Part shown: one piece after another, positions 10,447-21,097 of the stretch | Position numbering within the stretch: the first letter of the stretch is position 1 | Layout of the letters: every line of letters begins with the position of its first letter | Origin: Glebionis coronaria | Taxonomy: Eukaryota; Streptophyta; Magnoliopsida; Asterales; Asteraceae | Direction: 5' to 3' | Assembly: GCA_025667525.1 (NCBI GenBank) | Contig: CM046878.1 | Location: forward strand, 404,853,275 to 404,917,274 | DNA: 64,000 nt | Notes under the pieces: model-generated | What the model was told of the DNA's origin: nothing | The model's database searches: none | Seen by the model: only the letters and a program-made list of their open reading frames with translations | Program-made: the position numbers and the translations under genes

Positions 10447-12005
10447 TGATAGGTGTGAAAACACCCATCCTTTTACCACTTATTTCTTGCTAAAACTAGA
10501 CCAAAACACGTATTTAATATCATATGTTTGGAATTATGCGTGGTTTTTGTGTTTATTGTGTTTTCAGAGCTAACCGGATGAATATTAAAGAAAACATGGG
10601 ATTGCACGGGTTTTATCAAGGAAAAAGACTAAAGACGAAGTCTATTGTCCAAGAGATGCAAAAGATTTGAAGTCAATGGGCCTATTTAAAGATTTATCGA
10701 AGGAAAGGACCAAAGATGGAAGATTTACACATGTCGAAGAAACTCAAGTCTATTTAACGAAGAAATTAAAAGACGAGTTGAATTTAATCGACGACAAATC
10801 CCGAATCAGAATCGAAAACGTCAACTTTTCTGAAAAGACGAGAAGACAAAAAGAAGGGAAGAAAGCCCACTCACCAACAAAGGGAGAAGCCTATAAATAC
10901 TCCTCCCATTCAAGACTCCACCATCTTCTCTTCTGTTATTATTTTTTCCTAGTTTTTAGGAACCATCTCCCTTAAGGAGTGGTTTTCATCTTGTTCAATT
11001 TCTTCCATTCGTGTAAGTTTAATCTTTTCTTGTTTGTTGAATCTTAATTCATTAATACAAATCATCTTTTAATCTTTCCATCATCTTGTTCTTCATATCT
11101 TTTTGACTCTTAGTTCTTAAGTTTTATTCTTACGGTTTGATTGTCAAAAGTAAGTGGGTTTTGCAATTTTGTTGTTTTTGGATTCAAGCTTTCTTTGAGT
11201 AAAGGATTAGTGGTAAAATTGGTTTAAGTTTTGATCAAAAACTTGGTGATTTTTGGTGTTGAATTCGTGTTCTTTGATTTCCCCTGTTCCTCGCTTCAGT
11301 TTCTGATCTTGCCCAGATTCCGAATAGGGAATCTGGGGTTGTGTCTATTCGGAATATTTCTAATATTCCGAGTAGGGTTTTCTCTTTCTTGGTTATTCGG
11401 AATATTTCTGTTATTCCGAGTAACGCTTCTTTCCAAATATTCCGAATAAGTGTTCTGTTTAAAAATATTCCGCATAAGCTGACTTCCATTTCCTCTATTC
11501 GGAATATTTTCCATATTCCGAATAGTCCCAGCATTCCGAATAGCTTTAACTTTCCGCATAGGACTTCTTCCAAATTATTCCGCATAGGGCATTTTTCATT
11601 TATTCCGCATAAGGCTAATTATTCCAAGTAAGGGACTTTTTCCGAATAGAGTACTTTTTCCGCATAGCAGTATTATTCCGAATAGAGCTTCTTCCAAATC
11701 ATTCCGCATAGGTGAAACATTCCGCATAAGACTTTTGTTCCGCATGGCATTAACTATTCTGAGTAAAGGGAACTTTCCGAATAGAGCAGTATATTCCGCT
11801 TAGGGATCCAGAATTGAGTTTTCCAGACAGTGTTGAGGTACTTATTCTCAGTTATAATTTTTAGTTTAATTTAATTACTTCTAGTTCTTACATTTTAGTA
11901 GATTTAGACCAAAGCCCCCCCTTTTAAGTCACCAATTACAACGATTCCACTTTTGACCGTGATCGATTCGAGAAGATACCGAGAACGAAACAAAGATATA
12001 TATCA
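10447..12005 (+). repeat. 3' LTR of Athila-1
   Basis: This 1559-bp LTR runs from TGATAGGTGTG to ...TATCA. The boundaries are set by comparison with solo LTR E, whose ends are fixed by target duplications. It contains a ~500-bp array of ATTCCG-type words. The terminal ends TGATA/TATCA form an inverted repeat. Confidence 0.82.
11310..11810. repeat. ATTCCG(A/C)ATAG short-motif array in LTR
   Basis: About 20 occurrences of ATTCCGAATAG, ATTCCGCATAA or near variants, several in inverted orientation (ATTCGGAAT), are spread irregularly over ~500 bp. Solo LTR E has an equivalent array at 52150-52535 with a different dominant word (ATTCCGATGG/ATTGCGATCG). Spacing is irregular and units are too short for CRISPR. 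Confidence 0.85.
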
Positions 12006-12070
12006 ATTGGGTACGAGCAACGCAAAGAGAGATCTTGCAAGCAAAAACCTTTTTATTAACCAACCAAAAG

Positions 12071-13066
12071 TCAATTATTAGGCTTCTTAGCAGAATGTGG
12101 TGCTGGACTAGAAGGGGGAGTATCAACAAATGGGGACTTATGTGGAAGAGAGGAGGGGGAATCCTTGGAAGTGGATGGAATTTCGACCACCACTTCTATA
12201 GCTGGCTCCTCCACCTCCACATGAGGCTCACTAGTAGCATGATGCTCCTCCTCTATAGGATCATCCCCTAATGGAAGTTCCTCCTCGGCTTCACTAGCCG
12301 GAGGAATAACATTAGGATCCCCGTGGGCAAGGCCCATCATAGCATCAGTAAGAGGCCTCCAAAAACCCTTAAAACCAAGTGCCATATTTGAATACACCTT
12401 AGAACAAAGCTTAGGGATCTCATATTCCTCCCTATTTCTAGGTAGGCACATAAGAACCTGCTGCAAGAACCTAGGGTACATTAAAAACTTCTTCCTAGAG
12501 CCAGTACTACTAAGATTGCAAACCATCCCATCAAACAAGTAGCGAGAAAAATTAAACACACGACCTTGTGCAATGCAAATCAAACCAGTAGCCAAAGGAA
12601 TGGGAAATGCATCCCAACTCCCAGACTTTGGGCTTAAGCAATGAATCAAAAAGTGCACTAGAAGCTTCCATTGGGGGGAAAACCTATTTTTCTGGAAGTT
12701 AAACTTCCCCCCATGATTATAACCAAGATCAGCCATCCCATCTAATACCTCAGAATTAGGGATGGAGACAACACCACCTTCATCCTGAAGATGAAGAGCA
12801 GACCTAATAGAAGCTTCAGACACCACATATGAACGCCCATCTATGGTAGCATGGAGCTCAAGTGGGCGTCCCAAAACATCCACAAGGTGAGCAGTTTCCC
12901 AGAACTAACGAATAACACTATCATATACAGTAGGGAAAACTGTAAAAGCATACCTGAGGTTGGAAGCCTCAATGAACTCGATGATGTCTGTGAACTCTTT
13001 GCGTTTAGGACCTTCTCCAAGATATGCCACCTTGTTATGATCGGGTTTGTATTCGAGAGCAGCCAT
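12071..13066 (-). pseudogene. Extra 3' ORF (accessory ORF) of Copia A
   Basis: The ORF starts at ATG 13066 in the context CAACAATGGCT, close to the plant start consensus. It runs 331 codons to 12071, interrupted by one TAG at codon 54 (12905-12907) where the Copia A/B family pattern has Gln (V-x-x-Q-F-W), so CAG>TAG. Residues ~60-200 form a conserved block shared with Copia B (F-S-P-Q-W-K-L-L, I-H-C-L-S-x-K-S, F-N-F-S, K-F-L-M-Y-P-R). The tail is acidic and Pro/Ser-rich. It is much shorter than the Copia B counterpart (~1200 codons), lacking the coiled-coil and charged C-terminal parts. Database entries for similar proteins are sometimes labelled 'synaptobrevin/longin-like'; I see no support for that. 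Function unknown. Confidence 0.75.
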
Positions 13067-13615
13067 TGTTGATGATTGGAAGTGATGAAAGATGATTGAT
13101 TGGAGGTTGAAAGAGTAGGAGCGTATGTGTGTGTTATGGTTGGGATGAATGAGTTAAGGGAGAGATTTGACCATAAATAATGGTCATGTAACTGTTCAGT
13201 GACCCCTAATTATGTGAGTTGCCCTTTCAAAATTAAGTAAATAATGCAAAGGTAACCACTTGCCCTTTTACCATTATGTGCAAATCCCAGTTACCAAAGC
13301 TAACTAAAAAGATATATACCAGAAGTAATTTGCGTTGACTAAAAGTCAAAACGCGTAATGGTCAACACTAGGAGCACAATGTTGTCAATGAAAGTCAATG
13401 AAGTGAACAGTGACCCAAACCGATACTAGAAGCCAACCACTAATGACATTGAAGGGTTTGTATCCACTAGAAGCTAAATACAGCCACTAGAAGTTACCAA
13501 AATCTTCCACTAGAAGTAGCACACACTGCAAATACCCATGAAATCTGTTGTTAGAAAATACCATATGTTAGACTGTGCAATGTAATATGTACCCTAAGCC
13601 TCCTCTTAGGCTTAG
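13067..13615 (-). promoter_or_regulatory. Spacer upstream of Copia A extra ORF, promoter-like
   Basis: The spacer is non-coding. Between 13360 and 13510 (plus strand) CTAGAAG or CTAGGAG occurs five times; related CCAGGAG/CTAGTA words occur in the Copia A LTR at 62560-62630. A TATA-like TATATA lies at ~13311-13320, and a C/T-rich leader precedes the ATG at 13066. This layout would suit a separate transcript for the extra ORF (inference). Confidence 0.4.
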
Positions 13616-13626
13616 CCTCCCCTCAA
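13616..13626 (-). other. Internal polypurine tract of Copia A
   Basis: The minus strand reads TTGAGGGGAGG, about 10 nt after the RNase H stop. The same 11-mer follows the RNase H stop of Copia B at 20937-20947. It sits where the terminal polypurine tract would be if the element had no extra ORF. Confidence 0.7.
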
Positions 13627-13635
13627 TCCTAGGTC

Positions 13636-15654
13636 TCAAGGATTGACCATTCCAATGTGAACCACCAAGTGGTTGAAGCGAGGACCATCAAAGGCTTTAG
13701 TCAATAAATCAGCAACATTATCATCCGTATGTACTTTAAGAACCTGTATCAACTTCTTCTCATTGGCATCCCTTATAAAGTGGTGCCTAATTTCAATATG
13801 TTTTGTTCGTTGATGAAAGACAGGATTCTTCACAATGCAGATAGTGCTTTGATTTTCAATGAAAATTTTGGTGTTCATAAAGTTGAACCCATAATCCAGC
13901 ATCTGATTTTTTATCCACAAGACTTGTCCACAAAAACTAGCAGCAGCTACGTATTTAGCTTATGTTGAAGAAGTAGCTATTATCGTCTGTTTCTTACATT
14001 GCCATGAGATAAGTCTTTGACCCAAAAACTGACAACCACCAGTAGTAGACTTTCTGTCATTATTAGCACCTACATAGTCACTATCACTATAGGCTTCAAG
14101 AACAAAAGGTGATTCTCTAGGATACCACAAGCCTAGCTTGGGTTGATCCTTGATGTACTTTTAAATTTTCTTGACTGCATTCAAGTTAGAAACGGTTGGA
14201 GCCACCTGATGTCTAGAGCAAGCACTTACTGCAAACATAATATCCGGACGTGATGCAGTCAAATACATGAGTGAGCCAATCATTGACCTGTACATGTGAA
14301 CATTTACCGGAGGATCTGGCTCATTCTTGAGTTTGACTTTAGTGACTTCATAAGGTGTTGTTGCAGGTCTAAGAGGTTCCATACCAAACTTCTGAAGGAT
14401 CTCATGAACATACTTGTCTTGACTTATGAAGATTCCATCCGACTGTTGCTTGACTTGAAGACCAAGGAAAAATGTAAGTTCTCCTATAGCACTCATCTGG
14501 AATTCGCCCTTCATCAGTTGTTCAAACTCATCACACCATTCCTTCTTAGTAGAACCAAAGATAATATCATCCACATACACTTGAACTAGGATGATATCCT
14601 TGGTATTCCTCTTAAGAAATAGTGTTTTGTCAATCGTGCCTCTTCTATAGCCATGTTTCAACAAGAAAGTGGATAGACGCTCATACCAAGCTCTAGGAGC
14701 CTGATGAAGTCCATATAGAGCTTTGACCACCTTGTAAACTTTCTTGGGATGAAGTGGATCCACAAATCCCTTAGGTTGAGTGACATAAACTTCCTCATCA
14801 ATCTTGCCACAGATAAATGCACTCTTGACATCCATTTGAAAAACCGTAAAGCCAACATAAGAAGCAAAAGCCAAAAACAGACGAATGGCCTCAATCCTAG
14901 CAACAGGAGAAAAAACTTCAGTATAGTCAATTCCTTCAAGTTGTGTGTGACCTTGTGCAACCAACCTATCCTTATTTCTCACCACAATACCCCTTGCATC
15001 TTTCTTGTTTTTGAGAATCCATTTGGTACCAATTGCTGTCTTTCCATCTGGCAAGTCAACAAGGATCCAAACATTCTGAAACAGGAACTGCTGCATCTCC
15101 TCCTACATAGCCTCCACCCAACTTTGATCCTCAAGAGCATGAGAGACTGATCTAGATTCCACCTGTGAAAGAAAACAAGCAAACAAACAGTGTAGAAAGT
15201 CCGTGTGATTATTACGCTTTTGGTCCTCCATATAGCTCACAAGAGCATGATGATCAGACGTTGCTTTCTTATGCATTCTGCGAGTCTTGACAGTAGAACC
15301 AGGATTTCCAATGATTTGAGTAGTAGGATGGTCTTTATGCGTCTGCAGAACTTGATTAGAAGCTACATCCACTTCTGGTGCCAAGTTATTAAGATCCCCA
15401 ACAATGTCATCATCATATGAAGTAGAGTCGAAAATGCCATCTATTGGTTGCTTATGAATATCATCCAGCTTAGTAGAAGACTTCTTTTGATAGTTTCCCA
15501 GGTCAGAAGGACCAGAGAATCTAGTTGAGAATGTGGGATCACTAACCGGACTACCAATAGGTGTTAAACTTTCACTAGGAGTAACATTAGGAGTACTAGG
15601 AGTAGCTTTGACAGCATGGGTACTCAAAGGAAAATCAAAACCTCCTTGAGCAGC
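13636..15654 (-). pseudogene. Copia A linker, reverse transcriptase and RNase H
   Basis: One continuous minus-strand frame covers a Ser/Pro-rich linker (15654-15130), RT (15100-14200) and RNase H (14120-13636). It is broken by three in-frame stops at 15103, 14161 and ~13963, with no frameshift seen. The RT palm motif Y-V-D-D-I-I-F-G is intact at 14561-14578. Other visible motifs are Q-M-D-V-K-S-A-F (first catalytic Asp) and [12 protein letters not shown]. RNase H keeps A-Y-S-D-S-D-Y and A-D-L-L-T-K. It makes the element cDNA in the virus-like particle. Copia B inserted in the linker just upstream. The enzyme is inactive as it stands. Confidence 0.92.
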
Positions 15655-16160
15655 TGTTGATCCCTTTGGTTGGATCTATATTCTGTTAAGAATTAGTATA
15701 GTAGTTTGTAACCAAACTAAAACACTTTGAGCACTCTTACTAACACTAAATAAGTTATGCGGAATCTAACTTATAAAGCACAGAAGAATAGAATTACTTT
15801 TAACTATTCGATTCTCTTATTAATCTACTTGAATGAGGTACATGAAAGACATTGTACCTATGTTCCTTCTATAGAGTAAGGAACCCTAGAAACCTTAGAA
15901 TATTCTATAAAGATAACTATATCACAGACGATATATTTTCAATATTCTAACTATTTAAGTATATCACATAAGATATACTCTAACTATAACTATGACATAT
16001 CTTATACAAAGATATATTCGTCCTAATCATCATATCAGTACTTACTTTATAAGTAGCAGTACTTACTATGTGCCGCGTTAATGCTAACGGTACTTACATA
16101 ACACTAACAGTACTTAAAATATACTAACGGTACTTAACACTTAATAAATAATTCCCAACA
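15655..16160 (-). repeat. 3' LTR of Copia B
   Basis: 506 bp; plus-strand ends TGTTGATCC...CCCAACA. Between 16045 and 16140 it carries five (A/G)GTACTT words, placed at the U3 start on the minus strand. It pairs with 57250-57755. Confidence 0.95.
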
Positions 16161-16172
16161 ATCCTCCCCTAA
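16161..16172 (-). other. Terminal polypurine tract of Copia B
   Basis: The minus strand reads TTAGGGGAGGAT immediately before the 3' LTR. It is nearly the same as the internal tract at 20937-20947. Confidence 0.82.
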
Positions 16173-16958
16173 ACAAGAAATGATAACTTGTTGTCTTCTT
16201 GTTTCTCTTGTACTAGATGTATTAAAATACATGTCTTTAGTCTTTCCTTCATCCTTGGATTGAACTTGGTAATTTGTATTCGTATCCAACTGAATGTAGC
16301 CAAACACTTCAAGTGTAGATCTTCTTCTGATAAGATAATCTTCGAACATCATGAGTATCATCTTTGTGTTTAAACTATGATCTTCTTGTGTTTTCTAAAC
16401 ATTCACTTATCTCTGCAGCATCAGTTATTGTCTTCTTGAGTTTAGTCTTTGAACTCTTAATCATGAACCTTTGTATTGATTTGATTAGACAAAACCTTCT
16501 AAGTATCTCTCAAATACTTCTTTGCTTGCAATCTTCATACCTGAAATAAAACAGTTAACAACAAACACCAATCTGTATTAGCTTCATGATTTTTAGCAAA
16601 TCACCAGCTATCAACGGATTTGATAAATTCTTTACCAGTGAGCCGTACACTCTGGAATAGCCAATACCTTATTCTTGAAGAATAAGGTGTATTGAAAATC
16701 TTACAAGTTTTGGTAAATTGTCAACCCATCAACGGATTTGATGAAGTCTTTACCTAGTACCGTTTGTCTAGGACTAGCCAACTCTTTGTCTCAAAACAAG
16801 GTGAGTTAGAACCATATAGTTTTTAGCAAACTATCAGCTTTCAACGGATTTGATAAGTCTTTACCACAAACCGTTTACTTATGGACTAGCCAGTTCTTAT
16901 GTGTGTTAGACATGGTGAACTAAGAACCATTTGTGAAGTGTGACAGAAAGTCAAACAC
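16173..16958 (-). repeat. Copia B 3' untranslated region with three ~115-bp tandem repeats
   Basis: The word CAACGGATTTGAT recurs at 16612, 16730 and 16842, each within a ~115-bp unit that also contains 'TTTACC...CCGT...GACTAGCCA'. The units are diverged. No coding potential is evident. The repeats lie between the extra ORF stop and the polypurine tract. Confidence 0.7.
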
Positions 16959-19900
16959 TTAAGGCTCTTTCTCATCTTCTTTCTCATCTTTCAAATCCTT
17001 GATTTGTTGTTTAACCATTCTGATCAACTCCAAAGCATCAGCAGATTCTTCTGTAACTTCCAATTGTTGTTCTAACATCCTTTCCAACAATTTTCTTTTG
17101 AAAGGGTAAGTTTTCTCTTGCAGCATATAGTATGTAACATCATCTATATCCAAAATATGCAATCCACATGACCTATAATATCTCTAGTAACTAGGAACCT
17201 GATTCTCTAATTCTTTCAACATTTCTTGATCATAATTGTGTGGCTCACACATAAAGAGAAATTCCCAGTATAATAGTGATACTTCAGTTTTACCTACACT
17301 GGCTTCTTAAACTAACCTTGAAAGATCTTGAATATCTTGTCTGTCAAGAATGTGAAGAATATCCTCCAAAAGTCTGAATACACTTGTTGTGCCATCATTT
17401 CTCTGAATTCCATGAGCTTCAAGTCCTTTATCCATAGAGTAAATCCATTTAGCAATGCATGCTCTCTTTCCAAAAATCTCTGTATCAATACATTGATCTT
17501 CAAATTTTACAATCTTCAAGTACTTCTTCAAGCTCTCATCATCATCACTATCCTGTGCTGTTGATTTAGCTCTCTTAGCTTTCTTCTTTGTCTTTGTTGA
17601 CCTTTTCCTTTTAACTCCCTTGGAAATTCCCTCAAGTTCTGTTGAACCCTCTTTCAAGTTCTGTTGTATGTACTGTTGACTGTGTATGTACTACTTGTAC
17701 ATTTTCAGTCTGAGCAATATCTTGAGTTTCAACTCTTGTATTCATTCTTTGAGCAGTCTCTTCCTCCCTTGAACTTACCTTCCACTTTCTATTCTTCCTC
17801 ACATAAGTGGTCTTGATAGGTGGAGATGTATTTGTAGGTTCAGCAGTACTTGGCTCAATTCTATGAGTACTACCAAATTGCCTTTGTTGTTGCAGATGTC
17901 TCTTAAACTCTTCAACAGCTTTTCTATCTGCTTCAGATCCAATCTCAACAAAATTCAATTCAGTTCTCTTATTTTTCTCATACAAAGTCTTGATTTCTTC
18001 AAAATTCTTCTTGACCAGTTGAATATGAGTAAATCCCTTAACTTTCTTAAGAAAGTTCATCATCTGATTTCTAATCTGCATAATAGTTGGAGGCTTAATC
18101 TTTTCTTTCCTTCTCTTTTCAGCAAAGAATCTTTGTTGCTCCCTTACCAGATCATCAATCAATTTTGATTTCTCTTCTTCATCATATGCATCTCTCTCTT
18201 CAGCTATCAATGAGTCTACAAAAAGCTCACTTGCATGTAATTCATCTTGAATCCTGTCATACTCTTGTATGTTCCATTCTTGCTGTATTCTTTTAGCTTC
18301 TAGCAAATTCTGCTTTGCTGCAAGTTCTTCCTGTAATTCATTTTCACGAATTTGTTCTTGCATTCTGTAAGAAAATTCCTCATCATGGTCTATTTGATTA
18401 AATCAGTACATTACTTTGTTTATATCATCATCTGAATCACTTTCATCTTCAGACTCTGATAATATTTGCTTCTTCCCCTTATCCTTTGGATCAATCTTAG
18501 GTAGCTTCTTTTTCAGCTTGGAAGATCTTTCCTCATTAGCTTGCTGTTGAATAACTATACCTTTAGTAGGGTGTGAAGCTTGAACTTTCTTACCTTGAAT
18601 TTTATTCTTTTTGGCAAGAACTTCTTGTTGTGTCTTTTTCTCCGCCTCTGCTTGTTTAGTCTTCTCAACTAAATTCTTCTTTCTTAAGTCAAGTAGCAAT
18701 TGGGCTAAAGTCTCATCTTCTCCAAAAGGAGTTTGACTTTCTAGTGAAGGATGATCACCAGCGGTACTTGCAATCGGCTTAGTTGGCTTAGCAGTACTTG
18801 GGTCTTCAACAATGTCAACAGTACTTGCAGTCGGCTTAGTTGGCTTAGCAGTACTTGGATCTTCAACAATGTTGATTTCACCAGTATTAGACACACTTGA
18901 TTCTTCAATCACTTATGTATCTCCAGATACTCTTTCTTCCATAGAAGCCATCATTTCAACTTGCACCTCTTTAGTCTTGTCTGATTCATTGCTCATTCTT
19001 GATCTAGACAGTACTTGCAAAGTCTGTTTCCTTTGAAACCATACTTGTCTTTGTGGTGATGGAGTTGAATATACAGGAAACTGAATAGTAATTTCCTCCA
19101 ACTTCTCATAGAAAGCACTCCAATTTGTTTGAAGTGATGATTGAGGTGGTGGTGCTGGCTGAGTTACCAATATTTCTTCAACTTGTGGCTCCTCATGAGT
19201 AGGCTGTGGTTCTTCCTGCTGAATCTCCATATTTAAAGGTCCATCCACACCAGTCTCTAAACCAGTTTTATCTTCATAAGTCCCCATGACATCTTCATTC
19301 AATTCAAAATTGATGTCATTTCCAGATATCCTTGTCTGATTATCAGAAGAAGGTGGGTGTCCTTAATAATTCCTCCCCTGTTTGGTTGCATTCAGTTGCC
19401 TTTTCTTGTGGTTCCTGAATCTTTGCTTCTTGATTGCAGACTTCTTAATAGATCTATGTTGCCTCGTCCAAGGTGACACTTTATTCCTTAACTTGATTAG
19501 GCTAGCTTCTAATTCAGCAATTTTCTTGTCTTGAACAAGCTTTTCTTTCTGCAACACTTGTACCTGTTGGGACAAACTTGTACACAAAGCAGTTAAATTT
19601 GCAACATCCACCACCTCTGGTGCTTATGCTTGTGGTGAACCACTAGCAGCAATAGAAGCAGCAGGTGTGTGGATCATCTCATCAGTGTTTGGTGGAACAC
19701 CAACATTGCGAGAAGAAGATTATGAATCTTCTAGGGAATGGGAACTCTGGTGAGAAGGAGTTTGCTAAGAAGCACTAGCATTGCTAGTTTCCTCACCTTC
19801 TTGATTGGCAGGTTGGGCTAACATATGAGCAAACAATGGTGTTACTGTTCCTGTAAAGGCATTGCCTTGTTTGTTCAAGAAAGAGAAAGTTCTCTTTGTG

Positions 19901-20562
19901 AATGTAGGAACATCCCATGTATCAGTTAACTCTGGTAGGTTAGGTATTTGGTCACTAACTAAAGTCTGAATTAATCTAGGATACATTAAAAACTTCTTAG
20001 TCCCTTACAAATTCCTAGTCATGCCTTCAAAAATTAATTTTGAAAAATTAAAAGCCCTGTTATTTGTTAGACAAACACCAGCTGATGCCAATGCAGTAGG
20101 AATTTGATCAAAAGATGTACTTTTAGAACTTAAACAGTGAATAATAGCATGAAAAAGCAATTTCCATTGAGGTGAAAATAAAGCTTTAAAGAAAGTAAGA
20201 CTTACCCTACCACCTCCATAGCCCATGGCTGCAAGGCCATCATGAATCTCTGTATTATTAAGCATACTAAGTCCATTTTCATCATTTAATCTCAAACTTG
20301 CTCGTAGTAGTACCTCAGTTACATATATGTTTCTATGCTTTACCCTAGCCTTAATGCAAGGTTGATCAAACCGAGTACCTAATACAGCAGTATTCCAAAA
20401 TTGTTCAACAATGGAAATAGAGATAACTGGACTTACAGTGAGTGCAAAGCGAACATGACTTCGAGATAGTAAACCAAGCATCTCATGGAAACCAAGAGAT
20501 TCATCATTCGTAGCAAGATTCGCAACCAATTTATGCTTAGAGATTACTTGTAAAGCAGCCAT
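16959..20562 (-). pseudogene. Extra 3' ORF (accessory ORF) of Copia B, long form
   Basis: The start is ATG 20562 (M-A-A-L, as in Copia A). One frame continues to ~17650 with about seven in-frame stops, then one frameshift near 17640 leads to the C-terminal part ending at 16959. Domain order: a conserved N-terminal block (20500-19950) with F-S-P-Q-W-K-L-L and I-H-C-L-S-S-K-S; a heptad-like coiled coil (19620-19480, L-C-T-S-L-S-Q-Q-V-Q-V-L-Q-K-E-K); a Lys/Glu-rich region with T-A-K-P-T-K-P repeats (18900-18400); a second helical charged region (18360-17900, I-R-N-Q-M-M-N-F-L-K-K); and a C-terminal block (17480-16960) with Y-Y-M-L-Q-E-K-T-Y-P. It lies in the position of env-like ORFs of Sireviruses, but I see no signal peptide or membrane span. 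Function unknown. Confidence 0.75.
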
Positions 20563-20936
20563 TAGTATTTTTGATGATCGAAAATTTAGAGAGAAGGTTA
20601 TAGAATCAAGAGATAAAAATAAAAGATTAGGTGAATCAATTGTGTAATTGGAGTAAGTATTTAAGTAAATAACAAACCCAAGCGCGAAGAAACCGCCAAA
20701 TTTACAAAAGAGACCCTTAACGGTACAACGGACATGTAGCGGTACATGGAACATAAGAGGTACTTGAATTTGTGCTAGCGGTACTTGGAATGACAACGGT
20801 ACCTCACAATATTGACCAGTTCATGCTTTCCACTAACAATGTAACCTCTTTTATCTTTTTCTATTAACCTGCAATTACATCAAAAACACAAAACATAGAC
20901 TATACAAAAAAATTATAAAAATTTGTACAGCTATTA
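20563..20936 (-). promoter_or_regulatory. Spacer upstream of Copia B extra ORF, promoter-like
   Basis: Non-coding. Five GGTAC(A/T/C) words fall between 20716 and 20812 on the plus strand, matching the (A/G)GTACTT words in this element's LTR. A TTAAATAC TATA-like stretch lies near 20655-20668 and a pyrimidine-rich leader precedes the ATG. Copia A has the same layout with a different motif. A promoter role is inferred. Confidence 0.4.
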
Positions 20937-20947
20937 CCTCCCCTCAA
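20937..20947 (-). other. Internal polypurine tract of Copia B
   Basis: The minus strand reads TTGAGGGGAGG 14 nt after the RNase H stop, identical to the Copia A tract at 13616-13626. Confidence 0.7.
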
Positions 20948-20960
20948 CATATGCAGCATG

Positions 20961-21096
20961 TTATTGGTTGAGCATACCAATGTGTGTCACCAAGAATTCG
21001 AATCTCTTTGCATCAAATCCCTTGGTCAACAAATCAGCTACATTGTTGTCTGTATGAATCTTCAAGACTTGAATAAGCTTTTTGTCATAAGCATCT
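20961..21096 (-). pseudogene. Copia B RNase H, C-terminal fragment
   Basis: The minus-strand frame ends ...A-D-L-L-T-K-G-F-D and T-H-I-G-M-L-N-Q before a TAA at 20961-20963. It is the direct continuation of the RNase H fragment at 36684-37017, from which it was separated by element D. The duplicated catct marks the join. Confidence 0.9.
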
Positions 21097-21097
21097 T

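Larger units (their letters stand above)
7202..12005 (+). mobile_element. Athila-1: Ty3/gypsy Athila-like element, 3' half
   Basis: Visible parts are the integrase, a ~1.9-kb non-coding 3' region, a polypurine tract and the 3' LTR. The upstream part is separated by the Tekay-1 insertion and lies outside the window. The LTR family matches solo LTR E (38774-52822), and the 3' non-coding region matches element D. Its right end abuts Copia A sequence, so it probably inserted into A's 3' part; the candidate target site after the LTR is attgg (12006-12010). The left copy cannot be seen. Confidence 0.8.

Noticed and set aside
11310..11810. CRISPR-like array
   Set aside because: The repeat word is only ~10 bp, spacing is irregular and orientation mixed, and the host is a plant LTR.
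12071..20562. Labelling the Copia accessory ORFs as synaptobrevin/longin-like proteins
   Set aside because: No SNARE helix or C-terminal membrane anchor is visible. The proteins lie inside retrotransposons, and such labels appear to be carried-over annotation.
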